In this document: piece by piece, positions 22,532-34,383 of the stretch | How positions within the stretch are numbered: position 1 is the first letter of the stretch | Layout of the letters: each line of letters opens with the position of its first letter | DNA from: Margaritifera margaritifera | Lineage: Eukaryota; Mollusca; Bivalvia; Unionida; Margaritiferidae | Reading direction: 5' to 3' | DNA length: 64,000 bases | Assembly (NCBI GenBank): GCA_029931535.1 | Contig: JAQPZY010001664.1 | Span: 4,370,501-4,434,500, forward strand | Position numbers and translations under genes: made by a program | The notes under the pieces: model-generated | What the model was told of the DNA's origin: nothing | Databases searched by the model: none | The model's input: the letters and a program-made list of their open reading frames with translations, nothing else

Positions 22532-24439
22532 TTTGCCTTATCTTGGTTCCACCCTGATGTAACTTGGGGATAATCTTCTCCGATTCCATGAATATTCCCC
22601 CTTTCTGCCCATACCATAATCCTACAAACTGATCGAGTACATGCGTTATCAAAAAGACTGTAGTGAATCAGTAGGAAGGATCCCTACAGCATACTCTATA
22701 AACTGCATGTAAAATAATCCAAGATGGAAGCTCTTTTTTCTCTCTAAATAAAAAAGAGAAAATTAATTTGCTACAATCAAACTGTTCATTTATTTTATTG
22801 AAGAGACAACATCTTCACATAGACGTTCGAATTGGCTGACTTTTCCAATCTTGCTGCATTCTGATGGAACAATAGCTTCTATTTTTTACTTGAAGATGAT
22901 AGATGGATACTAGCTGTCACTGTTTTTAAGCGGAACTAGAAATATGTTCATGGAACACGGATGCCCCACCACAGTGCCCGAAATGACCTAAACGCAAAAC
23001 GTAACTAACGTGTAATGAACGAATAAGGCTAACAGTAAATGCCCCTTCCATTGTTGCAACGGGCATACAAATTAATGCAAGCATCTTGCTTCCAAACAGG
23101 TTTTTAGGAGTATATGTCAACTCCTGGGTGCAATAATAAGCTAAGTAGTATGCTCAACTGGTGCACATCTTTATGAGATATATTTTGACAGTAAAACTAT
23201 TTAGCTCTACGTTCTAAGACCAGAAGAACATATACGATGTCTTTTCATCCGGCTTCTGGCGTCAGTCCACCGGTCCATTAGCACCAGATTGGTCTTGCTA
23301 CTCCTTAAACTACTTGGAGGAAAGTCATGAAACGTGGCATGCAGTTTAGTTTTGAGGAGTCGTTGGTTCCAAATAAAAACGATGCCCCTCGAACATCCAA
23401 TATGGACAGCAGCCATATTAAAAGCAACATGTAATTGGTTCTGCATGAAAATGGGGCTCATCTTTCCTCCAACATTATACCATAGTGGCCGTCTAAAAAA
23501 TATTGTTATTACTACTCTTCATGAACAAATCGTGATATTGACATGAATTTAACTAAAGCACTGCTTGCAATATGCAGTTGGTTCTAAATGCAAATGGTGC
23601 AGATCTGTCCACCAACATATCCGCACTTTTGCGAAGGAGTTTAAAAAAGAGACCTAATTGACCTTGGGGTCAAGTCAAAGGTCGTTACTTGCATTTTTAA
23701 TGTACTTGAACTTTTGGCATAAAATTTCTTTTCTACAGCCTACTGTAGAAGCCTAATGCTCATATTGTGGATTACTTTTTGTCACAATGTGACCTAAAAC
23801 GTTTAAAGTTGGACATCAGCTCTAGGGTTTATTATATGATGATCGATTCAGGATTACCGCTAATTTCTGAAAAGTCGTGCCAACAAATCAAACGAATGCG
23901 CGAAAATCGCGCACATTTTCAAATCTTCATTTAATCCCTCTTTAAGACTTTATTTATAAAATTCCCCCCTTTTTGTCAAATGGAGGGGATTTTCCCTACC
24001 CCAACGTTTTCACTTTTAGAATAGACCATCCAGCTCTATACAAACATTTTCATGCTTGTTATAGCAAAGCTAAACTGATATTTTTCTTAATGCTTGAAAG
24101 GCTCCATTAGAATTTAAGGGTATGAGGTTTTTGGGTGGAACTCGGTTGACATTTTACAAAGACCTAAATTCTGCTGAATTAGCACAATATATAAATTTAT
24201 CCTGGAAAATTTAAATCATGAAGGACAGCCTGCATAACCTTCATCACCAATTGTTAACACAAGCCATCTGAGCAAGACTCGTTTATCCTTTCTATACTAT
24301 TCTCCCGTCAATTCTAAGTGGTTACACTCTATAATAGGTAATTCATGGGAATTTTTGTATCCCCATATTTCTTTTACACAATCTATCCATAAAATCAAAC
24401 TTAATAAAATGTATTTTATTTTGTCGTAAATATAACTCG
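22532..24439. other. Unassigned DNA with weak dispersed-repeat similarity
   Basis: Two loosely related blocks around 23330-23480 and 23560-23640 share 'tgtaattggttctgcatg'-like and 'ccaacat' phrases, so old repeats are likely. No gene called. Confidence 0.4.
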
Positions 24440-25490
24440 ATATGATTTATCAAACCCTTAATACAGAAAGATTTGTGTCCATCTTTAAATGATGACCATA
24501 ATATGTATCATGTTTCACAGCGATCCATGAAAAAAACAAAAAAACAAAGCAAGATAAGTTGCATTAACATGTTTCTGTCTCACACTGCATCCAGCTGCAG
24601 GGCAAAAAGGGCAACAACTCTAAACAAATTGCGAAAACCTAGTGATTTCAACTTCAAAAGATGCGCAAAGTATGTAAAAGTTGCGTAGCGATCCACTAAA
24701 TACTGTGAGATTAGTTGTGTTCACAAAATTAAGTAATACACTACATCAGGTTCGAAGTAGAAAAGACAAAAACTCTAACAAAAATTGAAGGAGGAAAGTG
24801 ATTTTTCAATACGCGCATCTTCAGATGGTGATCATAATATTTCCCAAGTTTCACAGCAATCTTTTCAAATCTGGACGACTAGTTGCATTCACAAGAATCT
24901 TTTATTAACTGTATTCAGCTGCAAGTAAAAAAAGGCCAATAACTCATACAAATTACTGGAGCAAAGTGATTTGTCGGTATGCCCACATTCAGATGATGGC
25001 TATAATACTTGCCAAGTTTCATGGCAACCCATCAAATACTGCGTTACTACTTGCGCAAATGAGATTGTGTCATACACTGCAATAAGCTGCAGAACAAAAA
25101 GGGCAATAACTCTAACAAAATTGCGAGAGCAAATGATTTGTTGACATGCGCAGCTACGGGTGATAACTATAATATTTACCGAGTTTTCTGGCAATTCATA
25201 AAAAACCGCGAGACTAGTTGCACTAATGAAATTGTGTTATACACAGAATTAAGATACAAGACAAAAAGGGCAACAACTCTAGCAACAATGTTTGGAGCAC
25301 AGTGGTAAGTCGACATATGCATCTTCAGGTGTCCACCATAATGATTACCAAGTTTCGTGGCAAGCCATTAAAAACTGCGGGACTAGTTGAGCTAACGAAA
25401 TTGTGTCATACACAACGTTAGGCAAGCCATTAAAAACTGCTGGACTAGTTAAGCTAACGAAATTGTGTCATACACAACGTTAAGCTACAA
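24440..25490 (-). repeat. Array of ~165-bp units, reverse orientation
   Basis: About six units share 'aaaaagggcaataactct', 'gatttgtcgacatgcgca', 'ccaagtttcatggcaa' and 'gcgggactagttg'. This is the reverse complement of the family at 21420-21900. A 60-bp block is duplicated exactly near 25367-25485. Confidence 0.8.
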
Positions 25491-27200
25491 GGCCTCGGAC
25501 CACAATTATTTTCCTTCTGTTTTTTATATAACCATTCATTATTGTACATTCGTTACTATAACTAACAGATCTTTGTAACATTTTGCACACAATAACTCAC
25601 TTTAATGTATGAAATCCTCAAAGTTTCATCGAAGTTGACCTGTTTGTGTTTATGCATTAATACGAAGAACGTACTGATTTAGGTGAAGTAACAAAAAGTG
25701 GGTGAATGATCGTGCAGTTAGGTGACACATTATGTATCGTCGTGTTCACTGCAGAGCAGACAATTTTAACAGGTTATACAATTTTGACAACTTTGAAGTC
25801 TAGCTTTTTATTATCAACATAGCTTGTAACATTTCAAAATAAGTTAGCTGTGAATCACAGCATTCAAATTTGGTACTATTTTATTTTATTTTTTTTCATA
25901 ATATTTTTCTGAATTTGGTCAACCTCGAGGAGAGCTAATTGTGGTATGATCCGTGTCATACCCTCATTTGTGACAAATTTGAGTCAAACTCGTACATTTG
26001 CATGCCACACATGTTTCAACTTCTCTCAGCAAATCTGATTAATATTCATGTCAAACTATGAGTTTCACAGCTATTAGAAATTGTGTAGTGTTGGTATTCA
26101 GCAAGGTGCAATTTTTAGACCAGATGATTTTAAGACAAAGAAACTAAACTTGTAGTATTTTCCTTAATTGTAGGTACTCTTCAAAGTAGTTAAAACTTGT
26201 TTCCAGTACAAGCCATTTTCTACAGAAAGTCCGTTTTAGAAGGATCAAACATTGATGAATTTACTTTTATACAATTTTAAATAAAAGTTTTTTTAATTAA
26301 TTTTTTAAACGCATAGATTACATTTTCAGAAAAATAAAACTATAAAACTGCTAAGTTTTGAACGGCAAAGATGGCTAATGAATTTCATTTAATACGATTG
26401 GTAGCTTGGGCCAAAAATGCAAAGCGTTGCAATATTAACAACCATAAAAGATCGCCCTGTGATAGGAAAATACAGTTTCAGGGAGGCTTTACCTCCTTAA
26501 ACAGTGGTATTAATCTCTGTGATGAAGACCTAAGCAGTGTTTTTGAAGTACTATATACCAGAGTGGTGGTGTGAATTAACCTTCGGGATTTTTGCGCGGT
26601 AAATAGGATATGTCCTGATGAGACCTTGGTATCACCACCTAAATGCTGGGGAGCGTCCAAGTTGATCCAACATTTCCACCTTGTTTCTAATACCATTAAA
26701 GAACTGAAAAGAGATAGCGTATATTTCTTTCATCTCATATATCCCTAAGCTTCAGGCTAATGAAGTGAAATGTGCTAGATATGGAGAGATAAAAATGAAA
26801 TTAAACGTACACGCATATGAAAAACTAATTTTTACATAGTGACACTCAGAAATGTGAAACAATGAAATTTGTATTAGAGTGACTATTCATCTTCAAAGTG
26901 TATGTGTTTTTTGAAAGTATATTTCTTACAGTATTTATTCCATTTGCAGGTTAAATAAATAATGACGAGCACCAGCTATTATTAAGTTTAAGATGGTAGT
27001 TGAGTGGGAGGTTTTCTCATTTGGGCAACATTTAGTAAATAACAATATACAGTTAGGTGGTTAATTAAAAGATGTTACTAGAGGGAAATTAATTTAATAT
27101 GGAATATACATTTCTAGATTTTTAAAGTGCACACAGCCTAATCAGTGCTTGTAAAATCACATATAAGTACCATTAGGTACTATAACCTGTACCAAATTTG
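25491..27200. other. Unassigned AT-rich DNA
   Basis: No convincing gene. The 67- and 72-codon ORFs at 26371-26696 overlap on opposite strands and show no motif. Confidence 0.5.
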
Positions 27201-29719
27201 AAGATGATATCCCTACAATTCTAATGTCATGAATTCTAAAAAAGAAAATAAGATGGTATCCATACCGTTTTGATGTCATGAATTCTAATTAAGATGGTAT
27301 CCATACAATTCTAATGTCATGAATTCTAAATAAGATGGTATCCATACAATTCTAATGTCATGAATTCTAAATAAGAAAATAAGATGGTATCCATACAATT
27401 CTAATGTCATAAATTCTAAATAAGATGGTATCCATACAATTCTAATGTCATGAATTCTAAATAAGATGGTATCCATACAATTCTAATGTCATGAATTCTA
27501 AATAAGATGGTATCCATACAATTCTAATGTCATGAATTCTAAATAAGATGGTATCCATACAATTCTAATGTCATGAATTCTAAATAAGATGGTATCCATA
27601 CAATTCTAATGTCATGAATTCTAAATAAGATGGTATCCCTACAATTCTAATGTCATAAATTCTAAATAAGAAAATAAGATGGTATCCATACAATTCTAAT
27701 GTCATGAATTCTAAATAAGATGGTATCCATACAGTTTTAATGTCATGAATTCTAAATAAGATGGTATCCATACAATTCTAATGTCATGAATTCTAAATAA
27801 GATGGTATCACTACAATTCTAATGTCATGAATTCTAAATAAGATGGTATCCATAAAATTCTAATGTCATGAATTCTAAATAAGATGGTATCCATACAATT
27901 CTAATGTCATGAATTCTAAATAAGATGGTATCCATACAATTCTAATGTCATGAATTCTAAATAAGATGGTATCCATACAATTCTAATGTCATGAATTCTA
28001 AATAAGATGGTATCCATACAATTCTAATGTCATGAATTCTAAATAAGATGGTATCCATACAATTCTAATGTCATAAATTCTAAATAAGATGGTATCCATA
28101 CAATTCTAATGTCATGAATTCTAAATAAGAAAAGAAGATAGTATCCATACAATTCTAATGTCATGAATTCTAAATAAGATGGTATCCATACAATTCTAAT
28201 GTCATGAATTCTAAATAAGATGGTATCCATACAATTCTAATGTCATAAATTCTAAATAAGATGGTATCCATACAATTCTAATGTCATGAATTCTAAATAA
28301 GATGGTATCCATACAATTCTAATGTCATGAATTCTAAATAAGATGGTATCCATACAATTCTAATGTCATGAATTCTAAATAAGATAGTATCCATACAATT
28401 CTAATGTCATGAATTCTAAATAAGATAGTATCCATATAATTCTAATGTCATGAATTCTAAATAAGATGGTATCCATACAATTCTAATGTCATGAATTCTA
28501 AATAAGATGGTATCCATATAATTCTAATGTCATAAATTCTAAATAAGATTGTATCCATACAATTCTAATGTCATGAATTCTAAATAAGATGGTATCCATA
28601 CAATTCTAATGTCATGAATTCTAAATAAGAAAATAAGATAGTATCCATACAATTCTAATGTCATGAATTCTAAATAAGATGGTATCCATACAATTCTAAT
28701 GTCATGAATTCTAAATAAGATGGTATCCATACAATTCTAATGTCATGAATTCTAAATAAGATGGTATCCATACAATTCTAATGTCATGAATTCTAAATAA
28801 GATGGTATCCATACAATTCTAATGTCATGAATTCTAAATAAGATGGTATCCATACAATTCTAATGTCATGAATTCTAAATAAGATGGTATCCATACAATT
28901 CTAATGTCATAAATTCTAAATAAGATGGTATCCATACAATTCTAATGTCATGAATTCTAAATAAGAAAATAAGATAGTATCCATACAATTCTAATGTCAT
29001 GAATTCTAAATAAGATGGTATCCATACAATTCTAATGTCATGAATTCTAAATAAGATGGTATCCATACAATTCTAATGTCATAAATTCTAAATAAGATGG
29101 TATCCATACAATTCTAATGTCATGAATTCTAAATAAGATGGTATCCATACAATTCTAATGTCATGAATTCTAAATAAGATGGTATCCATACAATTCTAAT
29201 GTCATAAATTCTAAATAAGATGGTATCCATACAATTCTAATGTCATGAATTCTAAATAAGATAGTATCCATACAATTCTAATGTCATGAATTCTAAATAA
29301 GATAGTATCCATACAATTCTAATGTCATGAATTCTAAATAAGATGGTATCCATACAATTCTAATGTCATAAATTCTAAATAAGATTGTATCCCTACAATT
29401 CTAATGTCATGAATTCTAAATAAGATGGTATCCATACAATTCTAATGTCATGAATTCTAAATAAGATGGTATCCATACAATTCTAATGTCATAAATTCTA
29501 AATAAGATGGTATCCCTACAATTCTAATGTCATAAATTCTAAATAAGAAAATAAGATAGTATCCATACAATTCTAATGTCATGAATTCTAAATAAGATGG
29601 TATCCATACAATTCTAATGTCATGAATTCTAAATAAGATGGTATCCATACAATTCTAATGTCATAAATTCTAAATAAGATGGTATCCATACAATTCTAAT
29701 GTCATAAATTCTAAATAAG
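27201..29719. repeat. 41-bp satellite, about 60 units
   Basis: Head-to-tail 41-bp units containing GATGGTATCCATACAATTCT and AATGTCATGAATTCTAAATA, mostly above 95% identical. Point variants recur (GGTATCC/AGTATCC, CATGAA/CATAAA, CCATAC/CCCTAC). A 49-bp variant with an extra 8 bp (AAGAAAAT) occurs at about 27371, 27666, 28125, 28625, 28961 and 29543, with a related insertion near 27240. The seven 63-codon antisense ORFs are the repeat read backwards. There are no unique spacers, so it is not a CRISPR array. Confidence 0.98.
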
Positions 29720-30880
29720 AAAGAACATTTCTTCATGTGGGACATGTAACTATTTACTTTTTTAAGATTAATTGTACGAAGTTAATTCAAAATAATCTTT
29801 ATAAACATTTCCAATGTATAGTTAAGAGCACCAATCAACAGTTATTAAGTAAAAATGGTTCGAGCTTACGGGATATTAGCCTCTGCCACAGTGTTGTACT
29901 GCAATCAACGTCTCAACCAAAATAAACAATAAAAACGAATTTATTTTATGTTAGACTTGGTTCATTTTATTGATTTTCTACATCAAAATTGCTAAGGCAC
30001 ATTGAAGAGTACATATCATACCTTTAACACATATTTCTGTTCACACATCTCATTCTCTGACAGTTCGAAATGCTTAGTAAACAGACACGGTTCACAATAC
30101 TACAGATTCATCTCCATCCTCTCGGTATGTATAATGTCACTGTGCTGTAAGCAGATATTTGTCACTCCATTATCATCATCACATACGTTAACTATTTGAA
30201 TCTGTTAAAGCAGTGTAAATGACCACAGGCACAAAATCAACTGGAATGATATTTTCATTGTTTTGAACAAAGGTCCTCCCTCTGACTTTCAAGGGAAAAA
30301 ACATATTGAAAATGAGGATATGTGAAGTGAGTAGGAATATGAACTATCTCACTTAGCTTCATATTGAGGTAATTGAAAACTCCAAAATAACACAAAGTGA
30401 AGCTCATCTTCCAAAATCTTACACAGAGCACATTTTGCTTCTGATAAAGAGTGGCGGGTGGTTTAATCCCTCAACCAGTTGGTGGGCAGAGACTCTGTGT
30501 CTTCAAAGCCTTGTGTGTGTGTGTGTCTGTGTGTTACAATCTTGAAAAAAAATGTAAATACTATCTAATGTCAAGCTCCCGTGATTTTCTCTACCGTCAT
30601 CCTCAGCTTGAAATGGGCAACGACACGCATTGGTTTGTATGCATCTTGATATGGATGTTCGTCTACAGTCTATGACATGCGTTATATCTGAAGTTTGATG
30701 AGGATCTAACCATTCTGTTCTTACAAATTCTCAAATTAAAAATATTCGTATACCTGTCTGTGTTGTAATCGAAATATATAAATAAATACGCCTACCTATA
30801 TACAGACACAAAGACAGATAGCGAGAAAGATAGATAGACGGAGGGAGAGAGGAATGCATGAATAGATAGATCGAACTAAT

Positions 30881-30883
<3 letters not shown>

Positions 30884-30924
<41 letters not shown>
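30884..30924. repeat. (CT)n microsatellite
   Basis: About 20 CT units. Confidence 0.98.
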
Positions 30925-30927
<3 letters not shown>

Positions 30928-31493
30928 AGTGGCATTGAAATAACAGTGTATGGTGCCGTATATCGAACGTGATTAATACGATCATTATGTATTTTAGAAA
31001 ATCCCATTATTACTCAGTATAATATATGAATCACGTCAAGCTGGTATTTCCTTTAAGATATTAAACAAAAGATCCCATTATTAACCAACTGCATGAATTG
31101 CAACCATTGACACAGTTCTATTCTTATATTTATTTCATGCATGCCAGGAAGAGAAGCACCTATATGGGAACAATGTAGACCAAGAGGTATATCGCCTGCA
31201 GATCAGGGTCTATGTCGCTTGTTCTACTTATGATCTCAATCCGTCACTACAAACCCTGATCTGCTGTCGCATTTTACGAAGGCAGATCTGAATCTCTGTT
31301 GTTCGCAGTTTTAGTTGCGTGTTATATACGGGTTCATATTGTAAACAGTTTCAAAGATTGAAACAAACTATAGCACTTTATTCTTTAATTTGCGATAGGC
31401 TATAACTGAAAAATGACAAAGACATTTATTGATTGTGTATCAGACAGTACTCACTGAAGACTGGCCAGATTATATAATTATATTGTCATGGGT

Positions 31494-31624
31494 TGTATGT
31501 ATGTATGTATGTATGTATACATGTATACATGTATGTAAGGATGTATGTATGTATGTATGTATGTATGTATGTATGTATGTATGTATGTATGTATGTATGT
31601 ATGTATGTATGTATGTATGTATGT
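31494..31624. repeat. (ATGT)n microsatellite
   Basis: About 30 tetranucleotide units with an ATACATGTATAC interruption near 31518. Confidence 0.97.
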
Positions 31625-32180
31625 TTAAAAATATTCGAAACTCTATCACGACAGATGCAAAAGTAGTGTAAAATAGGAATATGGCGGTGTATTGTTATTT
31701 TTATTACTGATACTGCTGAAGGTGATTCTGTTGGTCTGTATTGAGAGCATTGTGTGTATCTTTAAATACAGAAATGACCGGTCCACCTATCACCTTGTTT
31801 TGTCGACGCTATTTCGATTAAAAGGTTCCTACAAGTTTTACTTGCTTTAATACTGGGTGCTAGCACAGATTTTATGTTGCCTTTCTTCGAAAATTGAATT
31901 AACTTTTCATAACGTTTTTCATAATACAGTGTTTTGTTTAGTATTCTAAGATTGTTTCTTTCCAAGTTGTTCTGCAATTTGTTCATGTTCACGTTTGTTG
32001 TATGTCCTTTTTGTAGAAATCAAGAAATTGTCGTGAAATGCTAGTATCTTCTCTTGCAGCATCCTCTTCAAAACGTCCTAGACCTTGGTCTGCAAAACCA
32101 CTTGATAGATTTACTGTATTATCAACTTGTATTTGTTGTGTATTTACCTCTTCATCATTTTCATATACAAGAGTTTAAAA

Positions 32181-32275
32181 TGGTCATAGAATGTATGGTC
32201 ATATGGACTTTTGGACATAAGAACTTTTGGTCATAAGGAATTTTGGTCAAAGTACTATCGGTCATAGGATCCCAA
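32181..32275 (+). repeat. MULE left terminal repeat
   Basis: Contains TGGTCATAGAATGTATGGTC and then repeats of 'ttggtcataagga'; pairs in inverted orientation with 34272-34383. Confidence 0.7.
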
Positions 32276-32719
32276 ATACAAAAACTATTATTATATTGGT
32301 TTCGAGTAACTGATTTTCTGCAAGACCATTCAAAACAAATATTGGTTCCTTTTTCTGTCTATATCACTATAAAATAATGACCATGCTAATTAAAAACAAG
32401 TGTTGGTTTTGTTTGACTGGTTTCTGTCTTAATCACGGTAAAACTATTATTATTTTGGTTTCGTGTGACTGATTTTCTGCAAGATCATTCAAAACAAGTA
32501 TTGGCTTCGTGTTAGTTCTAAGTCACTGTAATAATTGATTCTGCTTGAGTTAAATTAAAAACAAATGTTGGTTTCGTTTGACTGGGTTTCTGTCTAAATC
32601 ACGGTAAAATATTGAAATTTTGGATCATGTATAAAATAATGAATTTTGCGCAGATGTGATTCGTTTTGAAAATGTGAGTACAAAGTATATATGGAACTTC
32701 TACCAGTGGAAAAAAAACT

Positions 32720-34035
32720 TTTATACTTAACCGTTACGAGTACTGTAGGCATATAGAAAATGCACAGGGACATGTTATCTGGAGATGCCGTATGGCACGA
32801 ATACTTAAATGTAAAGCTAATGCAGTTTCTGATGGTTTGAAGATTGTTCGACAAGATATCAAACATCGCAATCATGAAGGCAACGTTGCAAGAGCGCTCG
32901 CTCGAAAAGCTGTTGGTGAGATGAAGGAGAAGCCGACAGGATCGCTTGCTGGACCGAGTGCAATACAAGGATCTGTATCCGCAACGCTTGCTCCACACGT
33001 TCTCATGGTGCTATCAAAGCGTTCTTCGTTGAATCGACAGTTGCGCCGTCATAAACAGAAGTTTCTAGAATCGGGTGATGGTGAGACGGCACTTCCGCCA
33101 TGTCTTACATATTTGGAATTTAACATCCCACCCCGATTCGCGGACCTCGTACTTCATGACACAGGAAATGGTGGTGATTGAATTCTACTTCTAGGATGTT
33201 GAGAACTGTTCGACGGTTTGGTAGAGCTCCAATGTAGTTGGCTGACGGGATATTCAAGGTTGTAGCTGGCATCTTCTTCCAACTTTACAGTATTCACTTT
33301 CAGTTTGTTACCGGTGTCAACCCTACTGCTGTGTACTGCTTGCTACCGAAAAAAAAATCGCGAAACATACAACCGTGTACTGGAAGAGGTGAAATGGTTA
33401 ATTTCAGATGCTGCACCGACTGTCATCTTGACCGATTTTGAAATAAGCGCAATGTGCGCATTCAGAGATGCATTTCCGGGTTCTAGAGTAACAGGATGTC
33501 ACTTCCATCTGTCACAAAGTGTTCTCCGCAAAGTTAACGAAATTGGAATGAAAGTCGAGTATGAAACCAATGATGGACTTCGTGGCTCAGTTAGATGTCT
33601 AGCAGCGCTCGCCCATGTTCCAGTTGACGACGTGGCTGAGGCTTTTGATAAACTATTGAGCTATGTCGAGCACACGTACGTGCGGGGTCGATGTCAGCGT
33701 GGTTGAGGTAACCAATACGATACGGCGATGTTTCCCATCAACGTCTGGAATCATTCTGCAGCAGAAGGGCAACGAATTCGGTAGAAGGTTGGCATGATGA
33801 CATATAAGCTTTGTTTCAGTGTAGTCACCCACCTATGTGGAGATTTCTAGATGGGTTGAGAAATGACAGCATCAAGCAGAAAACCGCTTTTCTGCAAGGG
33901 GTTGCCGGAGTCGAACAACCTGCTCTGAAGCATTATCGCCTCCTGGGTGAGAGAGTCATCAGAGCCGTTGAAACGTACAACCAAACGGATGTCATAACAT
34001 ACTTGCGTGCAATCGTTTATTTGTCGCCTACTTAG
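32720..34035 (+). pseudogene. MULE transposase with FLYWCH zinc finger, broken
   Basis: The sequence begins with a FLYWCH-type finger: RYEYCRHIENAQGHVIWRC, then LKC and HRNH ligand positions (about 32730-32876), followed by GNVARALARKAVGEMK. After a TGA at 33179 and a frameshift comes the catalytic core. The first Asp is in LADGIFKVV (33244-33246). The second is in LTDFEISAM (33434-33436), followed by GCHFHLSQSV. The third acidic residue is Glu in SVEGWHDD (33784-33786), all as expected for MULE DDE transposases. A frameshift at the A-run near 33350, one near 33705-33770 and a TAA at about 33797 break it. The last open part (PPMWRFLDGLRND to YLSPT) ends at 34035. Confidence 0.85.
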
Positions 34036-34271
34036 GACTATTAACTTAAGTACAAATTCTCGGTAGAAACTGTAATGCATAAAATTGACTATAATAGTTA
34101 CATGAATATACTAGTAATTCTTTATTATTATAGTTTATATCTTCAGAATTATTATGCTTTATACTGTTTACGGTAAATAACAGTTACTTCTTCTATTAGG
34201 ATTGTTAAATGCTTGAATCTGACAGCTGTCAGTCGGTTAAATAAAGAGCCGACCTACTTTTTTATTATTAC

Positions 34272-34383
34272 ATATGACTGATACCTATGACTAATAGTCC
34301 TTATGACCAATAGTCCTTATGACCATATGGCTATGACCATACGTTCTATGAGCAATTGATCTATGACCGTTAATCATAGAACC
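34272..34383 (-). repeat. MULE right terminal repeat
   Basis: Repeated 'tagtccttatgacca' blocks and CTATGACCATACGTTCTATG; inverse of the left end. Confidence 0.7.

Larger units (their letters stand above)
29720..32180. other. Unassigned DNA with small repeats
   Basis: No convincing gene. It holds the CT and ATGT microsatellites listed separately and a 12-bp inverted repeat GCAGATCAGGGT / ACCCTGATCTGC at 31198-31209 and 31253-31264. Confidence 0.5.
32181..34383 (+). mobile_element. Mutator-like (MULE) DNA transposon, decayed
   Basis: The left end (32181-32275) and the reverse complement of the right end (34272-34383) share GTATGGTCATA and tandem GGTCATAAGGA-type blocks: terminal inverted repeats built of ~16-bp sub-repeats. 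Between them lie a FLYWCH finger and MULE transposase pieces. Outer limits are approximate; TTTAAAA flanks both sides but is too simple to count as a target duplication. A ~165-bp direct repeat ('ttggtttcg...gattttctgcaaga') at about 32279-32440 and 32443-32610 lies between the left end and the gene. Confidence 0.75.

Noticed and set aside
27285..29648. Seven near-identical 63-codon antisense ORFs
   Set aside because: Each is the 41-bp satellite read backwards around a 49-bp variant unit; not a gene family.
27201..29719. CRISPR-like regular repeats
   Set aside because: Units are contiguous with no unique spacers, and the genome is animal.
34276..34376. Palindromic GGTCATA cluster as an isolated regulatory site
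   Set aside because: It matches the left end of the MULE in inverted orientation and is better explained as a terminal repeat.
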